Of a stretch of DNA of 64,000 bases, positions 25,015-33,451 are shown piece after piece (position 1 is the first letter of the stretch; each line of letters begins with the position of its first letter). The position numbers and the translations under genes are program-made. Source of the stretch: MED-G105 sp050331095 (lineage in GTDB: Bacteria > Pseudomonadota > Alphaproteobacteria > Caulobacterales > Parvularculaceae); assembly GCA_050331095.1 (NCBI GenBank), contig JBHJHE010000001.1, positions 35,751 to 99,750 on the forward strand, given 5' to 3'. The notes beneath the pieces are model-generated. The model made no database searches. It was not told the origin of the DNA and saw only the letters and a list, made by a program, of their open reading frames with translations.

Positions 25015-25512
25015 TTGACGATCTCCGCGCCTTCGGCTTCGGTCGAACAAATGATGAACGAGGCGCTCGACCTGCTTTCGACGACCGACGCCGACGCGCG
25101 CGCTAGTCGGCCCGCCGTGACGTCGGCGGTGACGCGCGGCGCGGCGCGGCTCTTCGCCGATCTCGGTTATGCGTCGATCCCGGAGTTCCACCTGCCGAAC
25201 GGCCGGCGGGCGGACCTCGCGGGACTGTCGCCGAAGGGCGAGATCGCCATCGCCGAGGTCAAATCGGGCGTCGAGGACTATGCGGCGGACGCTAAGTGGC
25301 CGGACTATCTCGGTTTTTGCGACGCGTTCTACTTTGCGGTGGGCCCGGACTTTCCCCGCGCCCTGCTGCCGGACGAGGCCGGCCTCATCATCGCCGACAG
25401 GTTCGGCGGGGCCGTGGTGCGCGACCCGCCGGCGCGCAATCTCGCCGCCGCGCGGCGCAAGGCGCTGACGCTGCGGTTCGCCCGCCAGGCCGCGGCGCGC
25501 CTCGGCGTCTGA
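25015..25512 (+). CDS. mmcB: MmcB-family putative DNA repair nuclease
   Basis: 165-residue protein of the MmcB (PF06319) family, found in alphaproteobacteria and linked to damage responses in Caulobacter. A PD-(D/E)XK-like core is visible: RRADLAGLSPKGEIAIAEVK, with the Asp and the E-x-K at its end, followed by SGVEDYAADAKWPDY. The conserved C-terminal block is NLAAARRKALTLRFARQAA. The start is taken as TTG 25015; ATG 25051 is an alternative and would leave the nuclease core intact. Catalysis has been inferred from fold rather than shown. Confidence 0.9.
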   Translation: MTISAPSASVEQMMNEALDLLSTTDADARASRPAVTSAVTRGAARLFADLGYASIPEFHLPNGRRADLAGLSPKGEIAIAEVKSGVEDYAADAKWPDYLGFCDAFYFAVGPDFPRALLPDEAGLIIADRFGGAVVRDPPARNLAAARRKALTLRFARQAAARLGV

Positions 25513-25540
25513 CGGCTCTACCCATACGAACGTTTACGGA

Positions 25541-26440
25541 TCAGACGGCGAACGTCTCTTTCGCCACGCGGTAGGTGTTGGCGTAGGCCTCGACGCTTTT
25601 CTCGATCGGCTTGGCGTAGCCGCCGCCGATCGCCATCGACACCGGCACGCCCGCCGCGCGGCACGCCCCCAGAACCATCTGGTCCCGGCGCATCAGCCCT
25701 CCGGAGCTTAGGTCCATTCGGCCGAGCCGGTCCTCCTTCAACGGATCGACGCCGGCCTGGTAGAGCGCAAGGTCCGGCCGGAACGCGAAGACCGCCGGCA
25801 GCGCCCGCTCGACGGCTGCGAGGTAGGCCTCGTCCCCGGCGCCGTCGGGCAGCGCGACGTCGAGGTCGGACGGGGGCTTGCGGAAAGGAAAATTCTTTTC
25901 ACCGTGCACGGACATAACGAACACGTCGGGCCGCGGGCCGAGAATGGCCGCGTTGCCGTCGCCCTGGTGGACGTCGAGGTCGATGATCGCGACGCGCGCG
26001 AGGCGGCGCTCGGCGAGGAGCGCGAGGGCGGCGACGGCGAAGTCGTTGAAGACGCAGTACCCCGCGCCGAAGTCGTAATGCGCATGGTGGGTGCCGCCGG
26101 CGAGTTGGCCCGAAATCCCGTCGTCAAGGGCGGCGCGGGCCGCCGCGACCGCGCCGCCGATCGTCGCCCGGGCGCGCTTCGGGATTTGCGGGCTCCAGGG
26201 AAAGCCGATGCGGCGCATCGCCTTTGGTTCGATCGATCCGTCGTCGATCGCCGCGACATAGGCCGGATCGTGCGCGCGTTGGAGATCGGCGTCGGCGGCG
26301 GCGGGCGACAGGATCAATTCGTCGGCGCGCAGGACGCTGTCGTCGACGAGCTTTCGGCGGAGCATGCCGTATTTGCGGCCCGGAAATCGGTGGCCGGCCG
26401 GCAGATTGAGGTCGAAGACGTCCGAATAGAAGACCCGCAA
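25541..26440 (-). CDS. Histone-deacetylase superfamily protein (acetylpolyamine/acetoin-utilisation type)
   Basis: 299-residue zinc amidohydrolase of the HDAC/AcuC/APAH superfamily. The tandem catalytic His are in LAGGTHHAHYDFG; zinc ligands are Asp and His of IDLDVHQGDG and the Asp in QAGVDPL; the Gly-rich IGGGY loop with the catalytic Tyr is near the C-terminus. In bacteria such enzymes deacetylate small molecules (acetylpolyamines) or acetyl-CoA synthetase; the exact substrate is not readable here. It starts at TTG 26440, five bases after the hemH stop, so it is likely co-transcribed with hemH. There are no export signals. Confidence 0.88.
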   Translation of the reverse strand: MRVFYSDVFDLNLPAGHRFPGRKYGMLRRKLVDDSVLRADELILSPAAADADLQRAHDPAYVAAIDDGSIEPKAMRRIGFPWSPQIPKRARATIGGAVAAARAALDDGISGQLAGGTHHAHYDFGAGYCVFNDFAVAALALLAERRLARVAIIDLDVHQGDGNAAILGPRPDVFVMSVHGEKNFPFRKPPSDLDVALPDGAGDEAYLAAVERALPAVFAFRPDLALYQAGVDPLKEDRLGRMDLSSGGLMRRDQMVLGACRAAGVPVSMAIGGGYAKPIEKSVEAYANTYRVAKETFAV

Positions 26441-26444
26441 CGAC

Positions 26445-27536
26445 CTACCGCGCGTTGACGTAGGCTGGCGCGGCCGGCGCCTCGGCGATCCAGCCCGAAA
26501 GCTCCGTGCGCGCGATCGCCTCCAGGAGATCGACCGCCTCCGGCGCGTCGTTGAGACAGGGGATGGCGTCGAAGTCCATCCCGCCAGCCTCTTCGAACTG
26601 TTCGCGCGCGGCGATGCCGATCTCTTCCAGCGTCTCGATGCAATCAGCGACGAACGCCGGGGTGATGACGGCGAGGCGGCGCGCGCCGTCGGCGGCGAGG
26701 CCGTCGATGACGTCCGTCGTCGCGGGCTCGAGCCACTTTTCCGCGCCGAACTTCGATTGGAAGGCCGTGGGCGCGAACTCGCGCGTCCAACCCATGCGCT
26801 CGCGCAGGAGCCGCGCCGTCTTCTGACAATGGCAATGGTAGGGATCGCCGGCGTCGAAATAGCGCTGGGGTATGCCGTGGAACGAGATGACGATCCGCTC
26901 CGGCGACCAGTCGAGCGCCGCGAGGCGTCGGCGCGTCACCGCGGCCAAGGCGTCGATGTACGCCGGATGGTCATGAAACGCCGGCGCGAGGCGGATCGCA
27001 GGCTGCCAGCGCAACGCCTTCACGGCGTCGAACGTGGCGTCGTGCACGCTCGCCGTCGTCGTCGCGGAGTACTGCGGGTAGAGCGGCACGACGAGAAGGC
27101 GCTCGCAGCCGGCCTCCTTCATCGCCGCGACGCGCGACGCGATCGACGGATCGCCGTAGCGCATGGCGAAATCGACCATGACGCCGTCGCCGCCCAGCCG
27201 CGCGCGCAATGCGTCCGCCTGGGCGCGGGTATGGCGTAGCAAGGGCGACTCGGCCGGCTCTTCGAGCCAGATGGACCTGTAGGCTTCCGCCGTTTTCGCG
27301 GGCCGCACGTTCAAGATCACGCCGTGGAGCAGCGGCAACCACAGCGCCCGCGGCAAATCGACGATCCACCGGTCGCTCAGGAACTCCCGCAAGTAGACTT
27401 TGACCGCCGCCGGCGTCGGTGCGTTCGGCGTGCCGAGATTGACGAGAAGCACGCCGACGCGGCCGCCCGCAACGCGCGGATGATCCGCCGGCTTCGCCGC
27501 CGCCAATGTTCTCTCGTCAATCATACCGCCGTCCAT
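26445..27536 (-). CDS. hemH: Ferrochelatase
   Basis: 363-residue HemH, inserting ferrous iron into protoporphyrin IX, the last step of haem synthesis, at the inner membrane surface. Signatures: VGVLLVNLGTPNAPTPAAVK, RYGDPSIAS, the catalytic His in VISFHGIPQRYF, YHCHCQKTARLLRERMGW and the active-site Glu region AFVADCIETLEEIG. ATG at 27536 or the ATG four codons later (27524) could start it; neither has a strong Shine-Dalgarno. A 200-base spacer separates it from the divergent PiT-like gene. Confidence 0.95.
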   Translation of the reverse strand: MDGGMIDERTLAAAKPADHPRVAGGRVGVLLVNLGTPNAPTPAAVKVYLREFLSDRWIVDLPRALWLPLLHGVILNVRPAKTAEAYRSIWLEEPAESPLLRHTRAQADALRARLGGDGVMVDFAMRYGDPSIASRVAAMKEAGCERLLVVPLYPQYSATTTASVHDATFDAVKALRWQPAIRLAPAFHDHPAYIDALAAVTRRRLAALDWSPERIVISFHGIPQRYFDAGDPYHCHCQKTARLLRERMGWTREFAPTAFQSKFGAEKWLEPATTDVIDGLAADGARRLAVITPAFVADCIETLEEIGIAAREQFEEAGGMDFDAIPCLNDAPEAVDLLEAIARTELSGWIAEAPAAPAYVNAR

Positions 27537-27736
27537 AAGACGCTTTTCCCACGGTGTCGTTGCTCGGTACGGCGGGCGCGCGCCGCTGGATGGCCCGGGG
27601 CCGCTCGCGAACGTCAGCCGCGTCGGCGCGCCGCCCCCCTTGAACGCGCGGATCGGCGCGCTGTCACAAAAGCGCAGCAGGAAAGCGGAATACCTGTTAG
27701 GCGACGCGCGGGGAAAAGCTTCCAGAAGGCGGGGCC
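27537..27736. other. Divergent spacer hemH / PiT-like gene
   Basis: 200 bases without a supported gene; presumed divergent promoters. GAAGGCGGGG before the ATG at 27737 serves as ribosome binding site for the membrane protein. No repeat or operator seen. Confidence 0.3.
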
Positions 27737-29020
27737 ATGACGATAGACATCGGACTTTGGGCGGCGGTGGGCTTCCTGTTCGCGGCCTACGCGGTCGTCG
27801 GGAACGCCGCGCTGCAGACGCTGGGGACGTTCATCAACTCAAACCAGCGCTTCGCCTGGCCGATCCTGTTCATCTACGCGGCCGTGATCCTTGTCGCGGC
27901 GTTTTACTGGGGCTGGGCCCAGGGCGACCCTTCGTACGGCCGGCTTGACCGATACCCCGAGATTCAAATCCAGTGGTACCATGCCCTGCCGCCCTTCGTA
28001 CTGTTGTTGCTGACGCGGACGGGGATCCCCGTCTCCACCACCTTCATGGTGCTTACGATCTTCGCCGTGGCGTCGGCGAACCTGAACAGCATGCTGGAGA
28101 AGTCGCTCGTCGGATACGGCGTCGCGTTCCTCGTTGGCGGAGGGGTCTACCTCTTCGTCGCGCCGACGCTTGAGCGGTTTTTCATCGCCACGAAAGACAC
28201 CCAGCACGCGCTCGTCTGGGTCGTCCTGCAATGGTCGACGACGGCGTTCCTTTGGTGGCAGTGGCTCTCCCAGGACTTCGCCAACATTTACGTCTTCCTG
28301 CCGCGCGAACTGAACTTCCTGGAAGCGACCGCGTCGATCGCGCTCGTCGTGTTTCTGCTGGGGCTGACCTTCGCCAACGCCGGCGGCCCGGTTCAGCGGA
28401 TCCTGCGCACCAAGCGCAGCGTCGGCGACATCCGCTCGGCGACGATCATCGATTTCATCTACGGGTGGCTGCTGTTCTACTTCAAAGGCGTCAGCAACAT
28501 CCCGATGTCGACGACCTGGGTCTTCCTCGGGCTGATCGCCGGGCGCGAGTTCGTGATCCGCCACATCGACCTGGAGCCGGAGAAGGGGCTGACCCGTCTC
28601 CTGCACGATTTCTGGGACGCGATTTCGGGCTTTTTCATCACCCTGTTCCGGTATCTCTTCGTCGGCGTCGAGTCCGGCCGGTCCGCCCGCGACGAGGTTT
28701 TCGTCGAGGTCGGCGGGGCGAATCGCGCTTTCCGGTTGCTGACGAAGTTCTTCCCGCTGCTAGCGGTGATGGCGTTCTGCTATTTCTTTGTCGGCGGAAT
28801 CGTAGGCTACGCGATCATCGGGGCCCTCGCCCTCGCCGCCCTCATTGCGCAGACGATGGCCCGCAGCCGGCTTTGGTCGGCCTACCGGCTCGAAGAAGAA
28901 GACGTGATCGAGGCGGCCGACAATGTCCACGCGGACGCCGCGAAGGCGCTGATCGGCCTCGTCATCAGCGTCGTTCTCGCCGTCGGCCTGCCGCGCCTTG
29001 CGCAACAGGTCGTCGGGTAG
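27737..29020 (+). CDS. Polytopic membrane protein, PiT-phosphate-transporter-like
   Basis: 427-residue inner-membrane protein with about 10 hydrophobic segments. Two internally repeated motifs, RTGIPVSTTFMVLTIF (near residue 93) and VSNIPMSTTWVFLGLIAGRE (near 253), resemble the duplicated 'PVSTTH' motif of PiT (SLC20/PF01384) inorganic phosphate transporters. The preceding residues differ from the canonical PiT 'GANDVANA' (here AALQTLGTFINSNQRF), so transport of phosphate is not assured. A PhoU-like partner is absent nearby. Good RBS. Convergent with the acyl ligase with a 3-base gap. Confidence 0.65.
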   Translation: MTIDIGLWAAVGFLFAAYAVVGNAALQTLGTFINSNQRFAWPILFIYAAVILVAAFYWGWAQGDPSYGRLDRYPEIQIQWYHALPPFVLLLLTRTGIPVSTTFMVLTIFAVASANLNSMLEKSLVGYGVAFLVGGGVYLFVAPTLERFFIATKDTQHALVWVVLQWSTTAFLWWQWLSQDFANIYVFLPRELNFLEATASIALVVFLLGLTFANAGGPVQRILRTKRSVGDIRSATIIDFIYGWLLFYFKGVSNIPMSTTWVFLGLIAGREFVIRHIDLEPEKGLTRLLHDFWDAISGFFITLFRYLFVGVESGRSARDEVFVEVGGANRAFRLLTKFFPLLAVMAFCYFFVGGIVGYAIIGALALAALIAQTMARSRLWSAYRLEEEDVIEAADNVHADAAKALIGLVISVVLAVGLPRLAQQVVG

Positions 29021-29023
29021 GCG

Positions 29024-30775
29024 CTACTCCGCGGCGTCGCGCAATTTCGGCGTCGCGTCGTTCGCCGCCGATTTAGCCGTCGCCTGTTTGGATGTCGCCT
29101 GTTTGGACGTCGCCGCTTTCGCCGCGGCCGCGTCTCGGCCCTCGTTCTCTTCCCGGGCGAGGGCGTTCTCGGCCATGCGCTTGACGCCCACATAGTCAAG
29201 CTTGCCGGTGCCGAGCACAGGCACCTCGTCGACCTTGACGACCTTCTTCGGGACCGCGAGCTCCGGAACGCCGTGCGACTTCGCCCAGGCGATCAGCGCG
29301 GCCCGGTCCGGGTTGCGCTCGCTCGTCACGAGGACGATCTGCTCGCCTTTCTTCGGATCGGGGAGCGCCGCGGCGGCGTGCATGGCGTCCGGCCAGACGG
29401 CGGTGGCGCAGTTCTCGACGACCGCCAGCGAGACCATCTCGCCGCCGATCTTGGCGAACCGCTTCAGGCGGCCTTTGATCGTCACGTAGCCCTTGTCGTC
29501 GATGGAGACGACGTCGCCCGTGTCGTGCCAGCCGTCGACGCCCGACGGCTTCACGACCCCCGGCTCGCCGGCCGAAACGTAGCCCATCATCACGTTGGGT
29601 CCGCGCACTCGGAGCCGGCCGGCGTCGGGCCCCAGGCCCTCTTGAGGTTCAAGGCGCGCCTCGATCCCCGGCAGCAGTTTGCCCACCGTGCCGGACTGGA
29701 TGTCGCCCGGCGGGTTCGCGGCGATGACCGGCGCCGCCTCGGTGACGCCGTAACCTTCCAGCACCTGAAACGAGAACCGTCGCGCCGCCGACGCCCGCGT
29801 TTCGTCCTTGACGCGCTCGGCCCCGCACACGGCGAGGCGAAGGGACGACATGCCCCCGTCCGCGCTTGCGCGCATGTATTGCTGAAGAAACGTGTCGGTG
29901 GCGAAGAGTACGCTCGCGCCGGTGTCGAAGATCCGCTTCGGGATCACCTTCGTCTGCAGAGGCGAGGGGTGGAGGACCGCCGGATAGCCGACGATCAGCG
30001 GCCAGAGCGTGCCCGCCGTGAGGCCGTAGCAGTGGAACGCCGGCAGCGGGTTGAAGAAGACGTCCGACGGCTCGATGCGCACATGGGCCGCGATCTGCTC
30101 GATGTTCGACAAAATGTTGGCGTGGGAATGGACGACGCCCTTGGGATCGCCCTCGGTGCCCGAGGTGAAAAGGACGACGCCGGGGGCGTCCGGGTCCGGC
30201 GCGCCGCCGAGGATCAAGGGCGACAAGGCCGGGAGGAGCGGCGCGATCGCCGCGCGCGCCTTGTCGAGAACGCCGCCTTCGCCGCGCAGGTCTTCGAGAT
30301 AAACGAAGTCCATGTGCGGCTTCAGCTCGTCGACCAATCCCTCGAGCTTCGCCTGATCGATGAACCGTTTCGCCGTCAGAACGGTTTTGAACGGCGCGGC
30401 CGCCGCCGCCGCGCGCAGGTTCCGTGCGCCGGCGGTGAAGTTCATCATCGCGGGGACCCGCCCCCGCGAGCCGAGCGCGAGGATCGAAATCACCACGCCG
30501 GCGCCCGTCGGCAGGAGAACGCCGACTTTCTCGCCCGGCGCCGTCAACCGCGCGATCGGCCCGCCGAGCGCCGTCGCCGCCCGCACGATCTCGCCGTAGG
30601 AGAAGATGCGCCCGTCGCCGTCGATCACCGCCTTCGTCTTCAGGCCCTTGCGCTGCGCGGCGTCGAGGAACGCGCGGTAGATCGAGCGGCGGGCGCGGCG
30701 CGCGACCCGGCGGGCCGCCGGCGTCGACGTGGTTTCCGGATTGACGATGGCATCGTCGGCGAGAACGTTGGTCAT
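29024..30775 (-). CDS. Acyl-ACP synthetase / AMP-dependent ligase (Aas C-terminal type)
   Basis: 583-residue ANL-superfamily adenylating enzyme. The P-loop is LFTSGTEGDPKGVVHSH, other core motifs are YGVTEAAP, HDTGDVV and IKGRLKRFAKIGGEMV, and the catalytic Lys region is VPVLGTGKLDYVGV. The sequence follows the ligase half of Aas (2-acylglycerophosphoethanolamine acyltransferase/acyl-ACP synthetase), without the PlsC-type acyltransferase half. The likely role is activating free or exogenous fatty acids for phospholipid repair. ATG 30775 is chosen for its GGGAGA; the frame reaches 30823. The C-terminal ~35 residues hold a Thr/Ser/Lys repeat (ATSKQ twice, then ATAKS), also visible as a DNA repeat at 29078-29112. 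Confidence 0.85.
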   Translation of the reverse strand: MTNVLADDAIVNPETTSTPAARRVARRARRSIYRAFLDAAQRKGLKTKAVIDGDGRIFSYGEIVRAATALGGPIARLTAPGEKVGVLLPTGAGVVISILALGSRGRVPAMMNFTAGARNLRAAAAAAPFKTVLTAKRFIDQAKLEGLVDELKPHMDFVYLEDLRGEGGVLDKARAAIAPLLPALSPLILGGAPDPDAPGVVLFTSGTEGDPKGVVHSHANILSNIEQIAAHVRIEPSDVFFNPLPAFHCYGLTAGTLWPLIVGYPAVLHPSPLQTKVIPKRIFDTGASVLFATDTFLQQYMRASADGGMSSLRLAVCGAERVKDETRASAARRFSFQVLEGYGVTEAAPVIAANPPGDIQSGTVGKLLPGIEARLEPQEGLGPDAGRLRVRGPNVMMGYVSAGEPGVVKPSGVDGWHDTGDVVSIDDKGYVTIKGRLKRFAKIGGEMVSLAVVENCATAVWPDAMHAAAALPDPKKGEQIVLVTSERNPDRAALIAWAKSHGVPELAVPKKVVKVDEVPVLGTGKLDYVGVKRMAENALAREENEGRDAAAAKAATSKQATSKQATAKSAANDATPKLRDAAE

Positions 30776-30893
30776 GGCGTCTCCCACGACGCGCGCCGCA
30801 AACCGGCCCCACTGGCGACGCACTGTCTTTTTGTTGCGAATTGTTACGGCGTCGATAGCCCATCGCGGCCCGCAACGAAACCGCCTCTGACGC

Positions 30894-31604
30894 TTAGCCT
30901 CGCGGGGCGGCGATCTCCGCGGCGATCGACCGCGCCGCGGCCAGGGGGTCGTCGACGCCCGTGATCGGCCGGCCCACCACGAGATAGTCAGCCCCGTTGG
31001 CGACCGCCTCGGCCGGCGTCGCCGGCCGCGCCTGGTCGTGACGCGGCGCGCCGACGGGGCGAACCCCCGGTGTGACGATCGTCAACCGGTCGCCGCACCG
31101 CGCGCGGATCGCGCGCGCCTCCTGGGGCGATGCGACGACGCCGTCAGCGCCAGCCTCGGCGGCGACCTCGGCCCGCTTCAACACGAGATCGCGGATCGGC
31201 ATGCGGATGCCGCTCGTCGCGAGGCTCGCCTCGTCGTGGCTCGTCAGAACCGTGACGGCGAGGATCTTCATTCGCGGGTCGTCGCCGCGCCCGGCGACCG
31301 CGGCGGCGACGGCGTCGCGCTCGGCGTGGACGGTGAGGAAGTCCGCGCCGACGGAGAGCAGGCTGACGACGCCCTTCTCGACCGTGGCGCCGATGTCGTG
31401 GAGCTTCAGATCGAGAAAAACCCGCAGGCCCGCAGCGCCAAGCTCGCGCGCGAGGTCGTAGCCGCCGACCGGCGCCAACTGGTATCCGATCTTGAAGAAA
31501 TCCGCCGCCGGACGAACAAGCTCGACATGGCGGCGGGCTTCCTCGGCGCTCGGAACGTCAAGGGCGACGATGAGGCGCCCCGCTGCCCGCGCGTGGTTCG
31601 TCAT
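30894..31604 (-). CDS. pyrF: Orotidine 5'-phosphate decarboxylase
   Basis: 236-residue OMP decarboxylase, the final UMP-forming step of pyrimidine synthesis. The catalytic block is FLDLKLHDIGATV (the usual Lys and Asp), preceded by IVALDVPSAEEA; the phosphate site is TPGVRP and VVGRPIT near the C-terminus. The ATG at 31604 is chosen over the in-frame GTG four codons upstream. It follows two tiny membrane-protein genes and nth on the same strand. Confidence 0.96.
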   Translation of the reverse strand: MTNHARAAGRLIVALDVPSAEEARRHVELVRPAADFFKIGYQLAPVGGYDLARELGAAGLRVFLDLKLHDIGATVEKGVVSLLSVGADFLTVHAERDAVAAAVAGRGDDPRMKILAVTVLTSHDEASLATSGIRMPIRDLVLKRAEVAAEAGADGVVASPQEARAIRARCGDRLTIVTPGVRPVGAPRHDQARPATPAEAVANGADYLVVGRPITGVDDPLAAARSIAAEIAAPRG

Positions 31605-31712
31605 GCGCGCGCCCACGCGGCGCTAGTCGTTTCGCAAGGCATAGACGTCGTTCTTCGTGGAGCGGCCCCGTCACGCGCCTACGTTAGTCGGAGCGGCGCG
31701 ATCCGAGCAGCG

Positions 31713-31805
31713 CTATTTTCCCTTCCGGGCCCGCAGATACAAGACGCCGAAAAACGCCAGCAGCACCGAGCCGATGACGATGATCTCCGCGCCGAACTCA
31801 AACAT
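31713..31805 (-). CDS. 30-residue single-pass membrane peptide
   Basis: Very small ORF from ATG 31805 encoding one hydrophobic helix (IIVIGSVLLAFFGVLYL) after an acidic N-terminus and before a basic end (RARKGK), the layout of a bitopic small membrane protein. It overlaps the end of the preceding 62-codon ORF by 8 bases, suggesting coupling. No homologue recognised, so coding status rests on topology and arrangement. Confidence 0.5.
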   Translation of the reverse strand: MFEFGAEIIVIGSVLLAFFGVLYLRARKGK

Positions 31806-31986
31806 CGCTGTCCGATCCTTCCCGCATGCCGGCGAACGCCTCGCCCGCGACAAAGAATAGCACGCCGAAAAGCAGGGCGAAGGCGCGAAACGCAAAGGCT
31901 GCGTCGCCGAAAATCGCGGCGACGACAAAAGCGAGGCCGAGCCGATCCGCATTGTCGGCCCGGCGCGCATTGATATCTTTTTTCAA
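31798..31986 (-). CDS. 62-residue small membrane protein
   Basis: Short ORF with TTG start at 31986 and GGAG 7 bases upstream, placed 13 bases after the nth stop. A polar basic N-terminus (KKDINARRADNADR) precedes two hydrophobic stretches (LGLAFVVAAIFG and ALLFGVLFFVAGEAF), so it probably forms one or two membrane helices. It overlaps the downstream 30-codon ORF. No known family; the good RBS and operon-like spacing support translation. Confidence 0.55.
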   Translation of the reverse strand: MKKDINARRADNADRLGLAFVVAAIFGDAAFAFRAFALLFGVLFFVAGEAFAGMREGSDSDV

Positions 31987-31999
31987 TCTCGCGCTCCGT

Positions 32000-32722
32000 C
32001 TACCGTCCGTGACTTTTGTTTCGCGAAGGACTCGGACTTCGTGTTTTTTTTATTGCTTTCTTTTTGGCGGAGCCGCCCGCCGGCGTCTTGTCTTTGTACA
32101 AGCAAATATCCGTGAGCGGGCAGGCGGGGCAGTCCGGCGTGCGCGCCTTGCAGACGTAACGCCCGTGGAGAATGAGCCAGTGGTGGGCGTCGCGGAGATA
32201 TTCGTCAGGCGTCGCTTTCTCGAGGCGTTTTTCGACCTCAAGCGGCGTCTTCCCGCGCGCCAGGCCGGTGCGGTTGCCGACCCGGAAAATGTGGGTGGCG
32301 ACGGCGATCGTCGGTTGGCCGAAAGCGACGTTGCAGACGACGTTCGCGGTTTTGCGTCCGACCCCCGGCAACGCCTCCAGCGCCTCTCGGTCAGCGGGCA
32401 CTTCGCCGTTGTGCTCGTCGAGGAGTTTTTGCGACAGGGCGACGACGTTCTTCGCTTTGTTGCGCCACAGGCCGATGGTCTTGATGTAGTCGCCAAGACG
32501 CTCAACGCCGAGGTCGACCATTTTCCGCGGCGTGTCGGCGACGGCGAAGAGCGGGCCCGTCGCGCGGTTGACCCCGACGTCCGTCGCCTGCGCGGAGAGC
32601 GTCACCGCCACGAGCAGGGTGTAGGGGTCGTTGTAGCGAAGCTCGGTCTCGGGCGCCGGCGCGCGCGTCTTGAGGCGGGCGTAGAGCTCGGCGGCGGCGG
32701 CGCGGGTGAGGTTTCTGGGCAC
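32000..32722 (-). CDS. nth: Endonuclease III homologue with catalytic Asp replaced by Ala
   Basis: 240-residue Nth-family protein from GTG 32722, the only plausible start giving normal length. The HhH motif LPGVGRKTANVV carries the Schiff-base Lys (K124), and the C-terminal [4Fe-4S] cluster Cys are C191-x6-C198-x2-C201-x5-C207. The next essential residue, Asp138 in E. coli Nth (V-D-T-H), is Ala142 here (VATHIFRVGNR); codon GCC at 32297-32299, one base from GAC. The Lys-to-Asp spacing (18) is kept, so the alignment is unambiguous. Family role: excises oxidised pyrimidines and nicks abasic sites. Activity of this protein is therefore questionable. The basic tail (KKKAIKKTRSPSPSR) is an extension. 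Confidence 0.93.
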   Translation of the reverse strand: MPRNLTRAAAAELYARLKTRAPAPETELRYNDPYTLLVAVTLSAQATDVGVNRATGPLFAVADTPRKMVDLGVERLGDYIKTIGLWRNKAKNVVALSQKLLDEHNGEVPADREALEALPGVGRKTANVVCNVAFGQPTIAVATHIFRVGNRTGLARGKTPLEVEKRLEKATPDEYLRDAHHWLILHGRYVCKARTPDCPACPLTDICLYKDKTPAGGSAKKKAIKKTRSPSPSRNKSHGR

Positions 32723-32841
32723 GGGCGGGTCTTGATCGTTCCGAAGCGAGACGGCGCGGGAGGGCGGCGCGGCGTCGACGAGCTGGTCGAACCGACGGCG
32801 CGCGCATGGCGTAGCGTCTGGGCGTGACGTAGAACAAGGCC

Positions 32842-33420
32842 ATGGCGATGCGCGCGAGCCACGAAACGATGGCGCCCGACGAAGTCGGGCGGGTGACCTA
32901 CGACGACGCGGCGAGAGAAGCGGCCTCCCGCGAGGCGGCGTCCGGCGACGACCCGGCGCCGGCGTTCGAGGCGCTCCTCTATCCGAACCGCTCCCTGCCA
33001 AGCGCGGGTTTCGCCGCCGTCATGGGCGTCGTCATCGCCGTTAACGTGACGCTCGGGGTCTACTTCATGGCGCAGGGGGCCTGGCCGGTTCTTGTCTTCG
33101 GCGGCCTTGACGTCTTTCTCGTCTGGCTCGCCTTCAAGGTGAGCTACCGCCAGGGGCGCCTGCACGAGCGCGTGCGCCTGACCAGAAACGCGCTCTCAAT
33201 ATCCCGCGTGTTGCCGTCGGGGCACGAAAGCCGTTGGCGGCTGCAGCCGTTTTGGACCCGGATTGACCTCGTCGATCCTGGCGAGCACGACGCGCAAGTG
33301 CGCGTCTTGAGCAAAGGTCGCACGCTGTTGCTGGGCTCGTTTTTGTCGCCGGAGGAACGGGTCGACTTTGGCCGCGCGTTGAAGACTGCGGTCGACGCGG
33401 CGCGCGCGCCGTCGGCTTGA
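32842..33420 (+). CDS. DUF2244 membrane protein
   Basis: 192-residue protein with a polar N-terminus of ~45 residues, two adjacent transmembrane helices (about 55-77 and 82-100) and a soluble C-terminal domain (RLHERVRLTRNALSISR ... SFLSPEERVDFGRALKTAV), matching DUF2244, a family restricted largely to alphaproteobacteria and often beside nth, as here (divergent). Function unknown. AAGG precedes the ATG at 32842. Confidence 0.85.
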   Translation: MAMRASHETMAPDEVGRVTYDDAAREAASREAASGDDPAPAFEALLYPNRSLPSAGFAAVMGVVIAVNVTLGVYFMAQGAWPVLVFGGLDVFLVWLAFKVSYRQGRLHERVRLTRNALSISRVLPSGHESRWRLQPFWTRIDLVDPGEHDAQVRVLSKGRTLLLGSFLSPEERVDFGRALKTAVDAARAPSA

Positions 33421-33451
33421 CGACCGCGACTGGCGATTGGAGCGGCGGCGG

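Noticed and set aside
29273..30964. Long plus-strand open frame antisense to the acyl ligase
   Set aside because: Arg/Asp/Gly-rich translation with no family motifs; it is the mirror of a strongly supported ligase gene in high-GC DNA.
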